From NCBI GenBank assembly GCA_947506155.1, contig CANNNV010000006.1:1-43763 (forward strand): a DNA stretch of 43,763 nt, in the 5' to 3' direction. Numbering within the stretch: position 1 is the stretch's first letter; each line of letters opens with the position of its first letter. This document shows, one piece after another, positions 17,570 to 27,029 of the stretch. The stretch comes from Methylococcaceae bacterium (lineage in GTDB: Bacteria; Pseudomonadota; Gammaproteobacteria; Methylococcales; Methylomonadaceae). Both the position numbers and the translations under genes were made by a program. Below the pieces are notes generated by a model that was given only the letters and a program-made list of their open reading frames with translations, searched no databases and was not told the origin of the DNA.

Positions 17570-18325
17570 CTATATTTTTATTTGGAAGGACATTTTCAAA
17601 ATATTTTTTTTGTACGGGCCGATTTTAGTGACATCGATTGATAAGTCCATTATCGGATACTTGCCGCTTCCGCCAAAGACGGAGCCTGCACTCATAGTAT
17701 AAACGAGTTCAGTGAGTCCAAAGCTTGTGGCTAACTGTTCGCTATTTCCTCCGGTTAAGGTCAATTTGCCGTATTCAATTGCGTTTCCGTTCAATTTGAT
17801 GGCATTCAAACTCCATCGATTTTCCTGGGTTTGCCCATCTTGCTGAGCAACCAGTCGGCCATCGCTAAAAAACTCCCAAGTAATATTTTTAGGTCTATGG
17901 TCTGTGTAGGTTTCAACGATTGAACCATCTTGTTTGGTAATTTCATAACCGGAACTTAACAGCAACCATTTGCCAATCAACGTTTGAAAGTTATCCGGCT
18001 TTGGGTTCACTGTCTTCAAAATATTGGTGACGGTATCGTAATAAATCGGTTTATCGCCCCTTACTAAAGCACTACCTGTAATGTAGTACACGCCGTTATC
18101 CGGTTGATACACACCCACTAGAAGATCTGCTGCAGGATAGCTTCTATAGAGCCAATCACCAGCCGTGCTGGTCGGTTGGGTTGGGCTTAGGGTTTGCGAA
18201 AATGATGTTTCCGCCCAGTTAAGTACCGTGTCGGCATCGCTTTTAATATCTGCAGTTACGCTGGTGATCGTCGCGAGCAGCATGCCTGTAAAACCTGACA
18301 TCATCAATCGTTTACTATTTTTCAT
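17570..18325 (-). CDS. Secreted protein with N-terminal FNWxE-like module and lipocalin-like domain
   Basis: Start chosen at ATG 18325 (251 residues), which has AGGA nine bases upstream and opens a normal signal peptide (MKNSKRLMMSGFTG, cleavage near VTA). The open frame extends 21 codons further, giving a non-signal-like sequence. Residues about 30-100 are a diverged FNWxE module (VLNWAETSFSQTLSP, WLYRSYPAADLLVGVY, DNGVYYITG), here N-terminal rather than C-terminal. The second half starts QTLIGKWLLLSSGYEI and contains WEFFSDGRLVAQ, the pattern of lipocalin-like DUF4488/DUF5004 domains. It is 3 bases upstream of the membrane-anchored gene. Ligand unknown. Confidence 0.83.
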   Translation of the reverse strand: MKNSKRLMMSGFTGMLLATITSVTADIKSDADTVLNWAETSFSQTLSPTQPTSTAGDWLYRSYPAADLLVGVYQPDNGVYYITGSALVRGDKPIYYDTVTNILKTVNPKPDNFQTLIGKWLLLSSGYEITKQDGSIVETYTDHRPKNITWEFFSDGRLVAQQDGQTQENRWSLNAIKLNGNAIEYGKLTLTGGNSEQLATSFGLTELVYTMSAGSVFGGSGKYPIMDLSIDVTKIGPYKKNILKMSFQIKI

Positions 18326-18458
18326 ATCTTTAAGTCCTGAGTGCCATTGTAAACGGTGTAAATAGTCGTGCATTTGAAAGTGGGTCATTGCCCGATTAGG
18401 TTGATAACCGGAAGGTAACCCATCAGAACAACGCTAAGGGTTATTTCATTTGTTTATC

Positions 18459-19388
18459 TTATAAAGCTTTCCCGTCGGCAATAATAAACAGCCCGTTTTC
18501 ATAACGCAGCAGCAATTGAAAGCTGGTGTTAAAAGCTAGAAGCACAGGAATTACTATGGTCTTAGAATCGTCAAAATATTCCGGCAATTGGTAAGGTTGA
18601 GAGTATTGGCTTAATTGGGGTTGGATCAATTGAAATCGATAATTACCGACATTTTGAAATTGCGCTGAATACACCTGAGCGCCTACTTTTGCCGCCGTCA
18701 ACGTTAGTAATTTGGTGTTGTCATCATAAGTGGCGACATTGGCAATCGGGCGACCGTTCCGCACCGCACGAACCGAGCCGTTATTTAACTTATAGGCAAA
18801 GCTAGGGGCTCCATTTTCAAAATCAACATACCATACAGGGAGCTTGGGATCATCGACATATTCAGTCGCCGACCATGACCAAGCTGCTGTGCTGTTAGGA
18901 AAAAAAGCAGGATCAATTGCTGGGCTGGGCGACCCTTTCGCGCAATTGAATTCGGACTCGGTCAGGCGAACGCCGTTACACCGAACCAGGCTTTTTAGTT
19001 CTTCAATTCCGGCTAAACGCCAGTTTTTAGCGCCGCATAGTCCTTGCTGATTAACATCTTGAATAAACTTATCGGTATCGCAACGCCCCGGGGTTTGGCA
19101 TTTTTCGGAACCGCTCGCAACACCTTGGGCTTCGGCAGGTTTTCCGCTACTAAACCAGCTGTAGGTCCAGTCTTTATCACGTAAGCTTTTGTCGGCAGTT
19201 TTCACTTCCCAGATCAGCTTGCTCTCGCTGTCGTAGGTGCAGGCCCAATCACTAGCTTTGCTGCCTAACTGGGCGCTATCAGGCAATTCCATACCGCTAT
19301 GGGCTATTTTGATAAACTGGGCTTGCGCTAAACTGCTTGTACTGATTAGGAAAGCAGCCAGAATGCGACTGGATAATAAAGAGTACAT
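18459..19388 (-). CDS. Secreted DUF1566 (Lcl C-terminal-like) protein
   Basis: 309 residues. The signal peptide ends at AQA (about 24). Residues about 45-210 form one DUF1566 domain: SKLIWEVKT, NWRLAGIEELKSLV, WSWSATEY, WYVDFENG and VRAVRNG. The domain family resembles C-type-lectin-like folds of formylglycine enzymes and of Legionella Lcl, and is often adhesive. The tail (about 220-309) contains a strand pair, KVGAQVYSAQFQNVGNYRF, also seen in the neighbouring protein. Four Cys could form disulphides. It lies 55 bases after the two-domain DUF1566 gene, in the same leftward cluster. Confidence 0.88.
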   Translation of the reverse strand: MYSLLSSRILAAFLISTSSLAQAQFIKIAHSGMELPDSAQLGSKASDWACTYDSESKLIWEVKTADKSLRDKDWTYSWFSSGKPAEAQGVASGSEKCQTPGRCDTDKFIQDVNQQGLCGAKNWRLAGIEELKSLVRCNGVRLTESEFNCAKGSPSPAIDPAFFPNSTAAWSWSATEYVDDPKLPVWYVDFENGAPSFAYKLNNGSVRAVRNGRPIANVATYDDNTKLLTLTAAKVGAQVYSAQFQNVGNYRFQLIQPQLSQYSQPYQLPEYFDDSKTIVIPVLLAFNTSFQLLLRYENGLFIIADGKAL

Positions 19389-19443
19389 AAAGTCTCCTAA
19401 GATTAAAAAATAAAGTGGGTGTTGTTTTACTGATTGATTGTGT

Positions 19444-20790
19444 TTACTTAAGCTCTTCGAACTGAGCGAGTTGGAAGGTATAGTTTCCGATATTCTTCAA
19501 GAGCGCCTTAAAGTATTTTCCATTAATCACGACTCTTGGAATGGTCAAGGTTTCCGTGGCTTCATCGTATTGCGCAGGTTGATTATGCTGCTGCCAGCTA
19601 TTCGGTTTGGCGGTTTTTAAAGTCAACAGGCCGTTGGTTTGCAGTTCCAGTTGCACTTGAAAATGTTGCGATTGAAGTTGCACATCCTGGATATTGGCGA
19701 GCTTGTTGGTGTCGTCGTAAACGGCATTTTCGTAACGCATGGGATCATAGGATTGTTTGCCGCGTACGAAGCGTATCAGAAAAGTTGAGTCCTTATTTTC
19801 TACTAAGTCATCATCACCTACGGTAAAGTCTACAGCCCATTTACCCTTAGAATTAAACGAAGATGACCAAAATAGTGAACCCTTATCCATTCCGGGAAAG
19901 ACAGCAGTATTGATTGCTGGATTAAAGGTTGAATATTCTACGATAGAGGCTAATTCGTTAGCTGTGGGTAAACGCCAATCCGTTTGTTCTGCTAAACTAC
20001 TGCTAAGTTTTAAAGCCTGCTCATGGGTGTAAGTGACTGATTGCCCCAAACAGGTCTTGTCATTCCAGACCTGCCCAACTGCACAGCGTTGCCAGGTTAA
20101 GCCTGTTGCTTTATGGGTTATGGTGCCATTGCCATTATCAATAAAAGTCGAAGTATGCGTAAATTGCCCTGAAGCGTCAAGTAGCCGTCCGCTTCGCACG
20201 AGACGAACCTGACTACTCTTAGTGTCCTTGTTGCCTGCGAAGTTGCCCCCATAAAAAAAGTCCACAACCCATGCTCCTATAAGTTCAGAGGCCGGGACTG
20301 AAGAAGACCAAAACAGATGAGAAGACGTGTTAGGAAACGCAGCTGAATGAATGGTAGGATTTAGTTTTTCCCTTTCTACAATGGTTTTAAGCTCTGCAAT
20401 AGTGGGCAAGCGCCAGTCGGACTTTCCTGCAAAATTACTCATTAATGGTTTTGTTTGCTCAAAAGTAAATGTGAATGCATTCCCAGTACAGCTTTTACTG
20501 TTGCCATCCCAGCTTTGCCCCTCCGCGCAACGTTTCCAGGTCAGGCCGGTAATAGCATGGGTGACCGTGCCATCGTCATTATCGCTATATTCCAAAGATA
20601 GTATTGTGGTGGGCGGCGGGGTTATTCCAGGTACGATGGAAATATCGGGCGCATCAAAAAGATTTTTTTTAGCTTCCATCGGCTGAGTGAATTTAGGCGC
20701 CCCTGTAATGGGTGAACTTTCTATGGCATCAATGGAGGTCGCACTCAAAAGCAGAGCAAGCAAACATAGAGTTTGGGTTATTGCCAGCAT
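19444..20790 (-). CDS. Secreted protein with two DUF1566 domains
   Basis: 448 residues. After a signal peptide (about 1-22) and a linker there are two tandem DUF1566 domains (about 55-190 and 200-345). Each has the family landmarks: GTVTHAITGLTWKRCAEGQ, DWRLPTIAELKTIV, FWSSS, AWVVDF and VRLVRSG in the first; GTITHKATGLTWQRCAVGQ, DWRLPTANELASIV, FWSSS and WAVDF in the second. The tail (about 360-448) holds two weak repeats with the pattern V-x-L-x4-F-x-V-x-L, related to the tail of the 309-residue neighbour. The function is probably surface binding or adhesion. The gene follows the papain-like peptidase by 188 bases. Confidence 0.9.
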   Translation of the reverse strand: MLAITQTLCLLALLLSATSIDAIESSPITGAPKFTQPMEAKKNLFDAPDISIVPGITPPPTTILSLEYSDNDDGTVTHAITGLTWKRCAEGQSWDGNSKSCTGNAFTFTFEQTKPLMSNFAGKSDWRLPTIAELKTIVEREKLNPTIHSAAFPNTSSHLFWSSSVPASELIGAWVVDFFYGGNFAGNKDTKSSQVRLVRSGRLLDASGQFTHTSTFIDNGNGTITHKATGLTWQRCAVGQVWNDKTCLGQSVTYTHEQALKLSSSLAEQTDWRLPTANELASIVEYSTFNPAINTAVFPGMDKGSLFWSSSFNSKGKWAVDFTVGDDDLVENKDSTFLIRFVRGKQSYDPMRYENAVYDDTNKLANIQDVQLQSQHFQVQLELQTNGLLTLKTAKPNSWQQHNQPAQYDEATETLTIPRVVINGKYFKALLKNIGNYTFQLAQFEELK

Positions 20791-20978
20791 TGACAGCTCC
20801 TAAAATAAGTTGGTAAAAATTAAAGGGCAAGCATGAATAATCAGTTGTATGGGCATCGTTAGAGTTATGCCGGTAACTCTAATGTCCTAAAGCTATGTAC
20901 CTTTAAGTGCTTTTTCTTTGATGTCTGGTCATAATTTTTAGGTGGGCAAAACAATTCACCCACCCTTTAGTTTATTGA
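20791..20978. other. Spacer with two hairpins downstream of the peptidase gene
   Basis: GGTGGG (20941-20946) pairs with CCCACC (20959-20964). TTAGAGTTA (20859-20867) pairs with TAACTCTAA (20874-20882) around a 6-base loop. Neither is followed by a T-run on the minus strand. They may slow or stabilise the transcript end between the peptidase and the DUF1566 genes. Confidence 0.45.
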
Positions 20979-23900
20979 TTAACGCGGGACAAGATCCGGA
21001 AAAATACACTGTCCGGTCCAAACGGTCTGAAATCTATAGCGAGTGATATCTGGTGATGCCACAATGACATCGACACCGCAAGAGAAAGGTTTACCCCCTG
21101 ATCCTAAGGGAATGCGAGGGATAATATAGGTGCTACTACCTTGCACATTTTCGAGCGTGTGGTTTATGTTATCGGTATCCACCCAATAGAAATGCCATCG
21201 ATAGGTGAGTGTTTCATTGCTTGGATTTTCAACGTTGACTGATACCTCATAAGGTCGAGTCACCGTGGGCTCAGGGGTTGAGCCTCCGCACGCATAGCTA
21301 CTTTCAGGTTTAGTCAGATCAATTGCGGTCCCGCTTGGAATGCGAATCCCGGTTTGACAAACCGCATCAACATCGCGGCCTATTAATCGATCAGGCTCAT
21401 GCAACCAAGCATCGGTAATTTTCGGATAAGGGTTTTCCAATGGCGGATACACTGGTATGGTAAATGTTTGGTTGGTTCTTAAGCCTTCACTGTCGGTAGT
21501 GCTTACCACAAAACTGCGATACACCACTTTGCCATCTGCTGTGTTGCCAAAAGCAACGGTTAATGTACACGAACCGTCAGCACTATAAGGAACGTCTGGC
21601 GCAGTAAAACTCCAGGTGACTCGACTACACATTGCGCCAGGATTTGTTTCGTTAATATCCTTAAGCGCAACTGTTAAGGTGGTGATTTCCTTTTGAAATA
21701 TAGCAGGTGGCGGCAACAGCTCAATTGTGGGTGCAGTGTTAATGACATCAACATTGAAGGTTTGTTGTACGCTTGCATTGCCTACCCGTGCCGTGACCTG
21801 GACACTTCGCGGGCCGGTGGTTGAAAAATAGCCGGTATAACTTGCAACCTCACCAAAAGAAGAGCTGAGCTTTATTTGATCACTCGCAACACTAGAGTTA
21901 ACCTGAATGCTAACGTCATTAATTTTTTTGTTTCTGGGTGGAATAACCTCAAATAATTTTTTGCTAATGCGTAAATCGGCGTTGAGTTGATTGCCCTCGG
22001 TCAATTTTATGGTAAGACTGCCATTACTCCATCTATCACTACGAGCAGTCCCCATCTCTAAAATACTCAGGTTAGAAAAATACTTTTTAATGTATTCTGC
22101 TGAGACGTAATAATAGCCACCGTCGCCCGTATTACCCCAGGAGTTTTTTATCACAAAAAAACCGCCGCTCGCTGGCAACCCCCCTGGAATCTGAAGCGGA
22201 ACACCACCCACGCCTAAATTCGCATTATAACTATTGATAATGGTATTGCTAATAAAGCCCACAATTAACACTTGATGCTGCCCTCTATATCCGGCGTCTG
22301 TGTCATCCGTAACAAAGCCGCGGTCAGGTTGGCTAAAACCAATGCGCACACCAAAGTCTGCCAAAATAGTGTAACCATTTAATAGGTAGGTAGCATATCT
22401 TTCGCCATCAAAAGTTTCGCCGAAAGTCCAAATGGGTACGAGCTTATTGGCGGCCACTCCTGCGCCTTGGAACTTGATGTCTTCATACGCACAAAATTTA
22501 CCTTCAGGAGAGCCTGGAGTAGGAATCGGAATATTAGTACAAGTTAACTCTTCACTTTGATGTGCGGTAGGAGAACAACTACCTGAATAATCAGAACATG
22601 CGTTTTTATATCTGGCTTCATTACTAATTCCCATAGTAAGATCCATTTTAGGGCTGGGGTTGTAGGTCCAAAAATTTTCTTCAGGTAAAACTTCATTTTT
22701 GTTTATCATTCTGTCTATAACATTGGTATAGCCATAGCCATCGCCATACGCAGTCGGATGCCAATTGAGCTTGGCACGCTTAATTAAATATTGTTCAGAT
22801 AAATCATGTAGTGTATCTTTTTGTACTAACTCCCGGCTTTCCAATGCTGCTATGGTTGCAAAGGCCCAGCATGTCCCCCGTGAGCCTTGATTTTTAACAG
22901 GCGTTAAAAAACTTTTTAATGGCCAAGAGAAACGGGCGTAAAGTTCTGTTGGATTCGTTATGCCACTATTATCCTTGCCATTGCCGGGTTTAAGCTTAGG
23001 TAAAATGGTATCAGGAGCAATAGCGCTATCGTCAAATAAGGCTTTGTGTTCACTTAAAATGCTATTGATTTTTCCAAGGGCTTGCTTGATTTCAGTCACC
23101 GACTTACCTTGTAAGGAGGCGACGGTGGGCGCATCATTTTTCAGATTATCCGGCAAGAAATCATAGCTTCGTTGATAGTTGTTCAGGGCATTTTCGGGAC
23201 TTTGCGCGAGTTTCTGAATAATGACGGCTTGGTTGATGCTGTCGCTGAGACTTAGAAGTTGCACTTGCTGACCATTGCTTAGTGTCAACACTGGCTCAAG
23301 GAATGGATTGATCGTTTTACTGGCGGATTCGAGTAACGTTGACAAATAAGGATTGGTCTCCAGGGTTTTGAGTTCCGCCAAATTTTTTTGATAATCTGCT
23401 TCGCGTTCACGTAACTGATCTAGTAATATTTTTGGCCCGGATAGAATCAAACTGCCATTTTTGACGCCTTGAATAAACTCATCACTCGGAACGATCTTTG
23501 CATCCGGGGGAGTGGCTTGACCAAAGCTATTTTCAGGTATAAAGAGCTGGGTGAGACATGCGCCAGTACAAGTATTTGTTGGTTTTTCTTTGGGAATAAC
23601 TGTAAAGTTAAAAGGTTGCGCGTTATAAATTAACAAATCGTTAACTTTGTAGCCGACCCATAATGAAAAATTGCCCGGTAAATCTGTCAGTTGCTCTTGA
23701 ATCTTAACGCTGCTCAACTCATCCAATTTTAGCGTCAATGCCGGTACTAAATGCGCCAAGCTTAGATCCCACGTCTGCCATTCCCCTCGAGTATTTTTCA
23801 TGAAGAACGCATTGTTATACTGCGCGACCAAAAAAAGCGATGCATTTTGTCCGACATCTTCAGCTGCAACCTTGATATCAGCTAACAGATCAAGGTCTTG

Positions 23901-24131
23901 CCAGGATTCCAACGTAGTGCTGAAAGTTTGTCCTGAATCGGGCGTGACGCCAAATGCGAACGATGCTGGAGTAGATAGACCATCGCTTCGGGAGCCAAGA
24001 ATCCACTGTGCTGTTGTGTCCGGAATAGTTGCGGCTGTAGCTTGAGAACTTAATACACCAACGATTACCACAAGCTCAAGCAGCAAAGAAAAATAAAAAA
24101 TTTGTTTTATCTTCAGTATCTTATATTTCAT
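20979..24131 (-). CDS. Large secreted papain-like (C1A family) cysteine peptidase
   Basis: 1050 residues. The signal peptide ends near residue 33. The N-terminal 400 residues are not recognised and include a helical stretch (LREREADYQKNLAEL). The peptidase domain (about 390-700) has a complete active site: Gln415 and Cys421 (VKNQGSRGTCWAFA), His619 (GQHQVLIVGF) and Asn663 (IKNSWGNTGDGGYYYVS). The rest is beta-rich, with Ig-like pieces (about 720-900). Most C1A peptidases are half this size. The N-terminal region may act as a propeptide or targeting part. First gene of the leftward secretome cluster and divergent from the metalloprotease gene, so two secreted proteases share one intergenic region. 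Substrate unknown. Confidence 0.93.
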   Translation of the reverse strand: MKYKILKIKQIFYFSLLLELVVIVGVLSSQATAATIPDTTAQWILGSRSDGLSTPASFAFGVTPDSGQTFSTTLESWQDLDLLADIKVAAEDVGQNASLFLVAQYNNAFFMKNTRGEWQTWDLSLAHLVPALTLKLDELSSVKIQEQLTDLPGNFSLWVGYKVNDLLIYNAQPFNFTVIPKEKPTNTCTGACLTQLFIPENSFGQATPPDAKIVPSDEFIQGVKNGSLILSGPKILLDQLREREADYQKNLAELKTLETNPYLSTLLESASKTINPFLEPVLTLSNGQQVQLLSLSDSINQAVIIQKLAQSPENALNNYQRSYDFLPDNLKNDAPTVASLQGKSVTEIKQALGKINSILSEHKALFDDSAIAPDTILPKLKPGNGKDNSGITNPTELYARFSWPLKSFLTPVKNQGSRGTCWAFATIAALESRELVQKDTLHDLSEQYLIKRAKLNWHPTAYGDGYGYTNVIDRMINKNEVLPEENFWTYNPSPKMDLTMGISNEARYKNACSDYSGSCSPTAHQSEELTCTNIPIPTPGSPEGKFCAYEDIKFQGAGVAANKLVPIWTFGETFDGERYATYLLNGYTILADFGVRIGFSQPDRGFVTDDTDAGYRGQHQVLIVGFISNTIINSYNANLGVGGVPLQIPGGLPASGGFFVIKNSWGNTGDGGYYYVSAEYIKKYFSNLSILEMGTARSDRWSNGSLTIKLTEGNQLNADLRISKKLFEVIPPRNKKINDVSIQVNSSVASDQIKLSSSFGEVASYTGYFSTTGPRSVQVTARVGNASVQQTFNVDVINTAPTIELLPPPAIFQKEITTLTVALKDINETNPGAMCSRVTWSFTAPDVPYSADGSCTLTVAFGNTADGKVVYRSFVVSTTDSEGLRTNQTFTIPVYPPLENPYPKITDAWLHEPDRLIGRDVDAVCQTGIRIPSGTAIDLTKPESSYACGGSTPEPTVTRPYEVSVNVENPSNETLTYRWHFYWVDTDNINHTLENVQGSSTYIIPRIPLGSGGKPFSCGVDVIVASPDITRYRFQTVWTGQCIFPDLVPR

Positions 24132-24872
24132 GATTATTGATTCCTTAGTTTATACGAACTGCTTTGTTTTTTGTCAGAGCCCTCTGTTGATGGTTCTGAC
24201 CCTGGGTAAAGTGACTTTTAACTGCATCCAACACTAGGCACGGATAAACCTTCTAAACCTGCCTGAGTAAATTCCCCTGAATGAAAGATTCGAAGAAGAT
24301 ATTAGCTATGCACTTGCCTTTGGCCGCGTCAAGTTGGTCCGACCGACCAAAGTAAGAACCATAAAATCAGCTATTGCCTAACATCCACAGAAGCTAAAGA
24401 TAATAAGATTATTTTTATGAGGATTTTTGGCTTATTCAATAATGTTATTTTGAAAAATAGACCATAATAATACCATATCAAAATAAGATAAGAATTGGCT
24501 GAGACACATTTTTTGCGAATTAATGCATCAACAGTATAATTTTATCGGGTACTTATGAGGAGTTTTGTGAGGTATGGCTTTTTCGAGTAAGCTCAAGCGG
24601 AACTTGTTGAATTATGAAGCGTAGACACGAAATGAAAGTCGGAGCAAGCGTATGCCCGGTTATGATTGGTAACCATATTTTCTTACAGTCACTCACTTAA
24701 TTGTTGTTATCTCATTGAATAGTATAAAACTTATCGTCGACTGATAATGTCAAGTGAATTAGGGCTAGTTTTAATTGTGTGAACTATTTCACACTATTGA
24801 GCTTTAGATTATGGTATTTTTATGGCATTCTTATTCAGAATACCAAACCTAAATTACCACAGGAGATTAGTT
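24132..24872. other. 740-bp divergent promoter region between two secreted proteases
   Basis: No credible gene is seen; the longest frames are short and lack ribosome sites. It contains the CRP-type site at 24778-24793. A short hairpin, TTGGTC (24334-24339) with GACCAA (24345-24350), lies within a GC-richer segment (24200-24350). The segment 24360-24540 is AT-rich and may hold the peptidase promoter. I see no riboswitch motif. Confidence 0.5.
24778..24793 (+). promoter_or_regulatory. CRP-family binding site with a class II promoter arrangement
   Basis: TGTGAACTATTTCACA is a perfect TGTGA-N6-TCACA site. A -10-like TATTTT at 24815-24820 would place the transcript start near 24827, 41-42 bases from the site centre, the spacing of CRP-activated class II promoters. 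The metalloprotease start follows at 24873. Confidence 0.6.
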
Positions 24873-27029
24873 ATGAAACCAATATTTTATCGAGGTCTTG
24901 CGTTGCTATTAGCAGGCATTTATCTCGCAGGCTCATTGGCTTTTGCCAACAATGCTTGTGAAAATCGAACGATTAGTGTGGCAGATGCTCAGACGTTTCA
25001 GCTTTCTTTAAAGCAAGTTTTAGTGGCTGATAAATTCTACGATGCTGAAGCAGAGCTTGTCAGTGCCGCGCCCAATGGACAATTTTCCTGGAAAATAACC
25101 AAAGTAACGCCGAGTGAAAACCTGCCCGCCGATTGTCAGGCATTAGGGAGCTTGGTGAACGACAAATTGGCTTTGCCTAAAGTTTTTATTTCAGATAATT
25201 CAGCTGGATATTCGGCAAATTTTGATCTGGTAGTGAGTAACGGAGCCTTTTACTTTTCCTTGAAGGAGATTAAGCCAATTGAAATCCTTCAAAATTCTGA
25301 CGGTAATATCGGTCAAATTGGTCAATCACTGACTGGGGTCGGTAGTTCATTTTGGACCGGAATTGCAATTCCGGTATGTTGGGATACTTGGAACGCAGGG
25401 GATACTCAAGCCCGGCAATGGGTCCAAACAGCAGTGAGCTCGACATGGGAAAAATATTCAGCGGTGCGTTTTTACGGTTGGGGACAATGTAACGGCTTTA
25501 CTGATGCGAATCAGGCAATACGCATCCGGGTTGCCGATGAAAATCCACGCGTGACTAAGCTCGGTAAAGAATTGAGGGGTGTTTCAGGCGGGATGATTCT
25601 TAATTTTACTTATGCGGTGTGGACGGGCGCAACTGATGGCATGGAATTATGCGCTGATGGCGGGCGCATTCCTGATGGCTTCTGGGGGAGTGGCACCTCG
25701 ACGCATCGGGAGTTTTGCTCCAAAGCGATTGCCGTGCATGAATTTGGTCACGCTTTAGGCTTTACTCATGAAGATCACCGTAGTGATCGTTTTGGTTGCG
25801 ATGAACCTCATACCGCTCAGGGGACTAAGGGTGATTATCTGATTACCGCTTATGATCTCGATTCCGTCATGAATTATTGCAACCCGAATTGGAATGGAAA
25901 TGGCCAACTTAGCTTTTCTGACCGCTGGGGCGTAATGTCTATTTATGGGGGCTGGTCGCCTGATTTTGCAATTACCCCCAATAACGCCGCCGCTACCAAA
26001 ACGTCCTTGGCAATTGCAAGCCGCGACTCTGGAGATTTAAATTTATTTTATCAAGGGTCTGATCGAGCGATTGCTACGGCCTGGAGCAATAGTAACGTTG
26101 GCAATGGTGCTTGGCAACCGCCTTCCGCTATTACGGCTTCTGGTGCTGCTCGTGCCGAAACTTCAATTGCGGCAGTACCTAGAAATGAGCAACTCCATGT
26201 GTTTTATATCGGATCGGATGGCGCGCTTGCTTCAACGTGGACTAACGGTGGGCCTTGGGCAACGCCTTTTCCAATCACGCCGCCGGGGGCAGCTCGAGCC
26301 GATTCACCTTTGGTGGCAGTTGTGCGAGGCGATCAGTTGCATGTTTTTTACATCGGTCCGGATGGCGCGTTAGCTACCACCTGGGCAGCGCCTAATGTCA
26401 ATAATGGTAACTGGAACAGTCCTTTTCCAATTAATGCACCTGGTTCGGCAATGCCCGGTTCTAAGCTCGATGCATTAGTGCGGGGAACGCAGTTGCATGT
26501 ATTCTTTGAAGGCAACGATCAGGCACTTGCTACGCTATGGGCGGCTTCCGACTTTGATAACGGTCGCTGGCAGGCAAGTTTTCCTGTAACACCACCTCGG
26601 GCGGCGATTGCAAGTTCGGCCTTGGATGCTGTCGTACATAACGGAGATTTGCATTTGTTTTATCAAGGCGCTGATGGTGCATTGGCGAGTACGTGGGCCC
26701 CTGCAGGCGGCAATTGGCAGGCACCATTCCCGATAACGCCGCCGGGTGCTGGTCGTCTGCATACTTCGATTGCAGCCATCGCTAGAAGTACTAATAAACT
26801 TGACGTGCATTTCATAGGACCGGATGGCGCCGTCGCTACCGTTTGGTCTAACGGACTTATTGACCAAGGTAAATGGCAAACCCCATTCCCAGTGACACCG
26901 CCCGCTTATGCGCGCAATAACTCGGAATTAGTTGCAACATCACGCTTTGGATCTACTATGGATGTTTTTTACACTGGGCAACTAGGTGAGCAAAAAACGC
27001 TATGGGCTAATGATCCAAAATCAAATTAA
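24873..27029 (+). CDS. Secreted metzincin metalloprotease with seven-repeat propeller-like tail
   Basis: Start chosen at ATG 24873 (718 residues), with AGGAG 7 bases upstream and a clear signal peptide (to about residue 27); an upstream in-frame ATG at 24822 lacks both. The protease domain carries the zinc motif HExxHxxGxxH (HEFGHALGFTH, His289, Glu290, His293, His299) and a Met-turn (DSVMNYC). From about residue 363 seven repeats of roughly 50 residues follow, each with F-P-I-T-P-P-G-A, L-H-V-F-Y-I-G-x-D-G-A-L-A-T-x-W and G-x-W. This matches a seven-bladed lectin-like propeller (fucose-lectin/PLL-like), so the tail may bind sugar and guide the enzyme to glycans. The protease family could be M12A- or M10-like; substrate unknown. 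Confidence 0.92.
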   Translation: MKPIFYRGLALLLAGIYLAGSLAFANNACENRTISVADAQTFQLSLKQVLVADKFYDAEAELVSAAPNGQFSWKITKVTPSENLPADCQALGSLVNDKLALPKVFISDNSAGYSANFDLVVSNGAFYFSLKEIKPIEILQNSDGNIGQIGQSLTGVGSSFWTGIAIPVCWDTWNAGDTQARQWVQTAVSSTWEKYSAVRFYGWGQCNGFTDANQAIRIRVADENPRVTKLGKELRGVSGGMILNFTYAVWTGATDGMELCADGGRIPDGFWGSGTSTHREFCSKAIAVHEFGHALGFTHEDHRSDRFGCDEPHTAQGTKGDYLITAYDLDSVMNYCNPNWNGNGQLSFSDRWGVMSIYGGWSPDFAITPNNAAATKTSLAIASRDSGDLNLFYQGSDRAIATAWSNSNVGNGAWQPPSAITASGAARAETSIAAVPRNEQLHVFYIGSDGALASTWTNGGPWATPFPITPPGAARADSPLVAVVRGDQLHVFYIGPDGALATTWAAPNVNNGNWNSPFPINAPGSAMPGSKLDALVRGTQLHVFFEGNDQALATLWAASDFDNGRWQASFPVTPPRAAIASSALDAVVHNGDLHLFYQGADGALASTWAPAGGNWQAPFPITPPGAGRLHTSIAAIARSTNKLDVHFIGPDGAVATVWSNGLIDQGKWQTPFPVTPPAYARNNSELVATSRFGSTMDVFYTGQLGEQKTLWANDPKSN

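Noticed and set aside
24132-24872. c-di-GMP or other riboswitch in the protease divergent region
   Set aside because: No conserved riboswitch core sequence was found; only short hairpins.
24822-24872. Upstream ATG of the metalloprotease
   Set aside because: It adds 17 residues before an otherwise normal signal peptide and has no ribosome site, whereas ATG 24873 has AGGAG.
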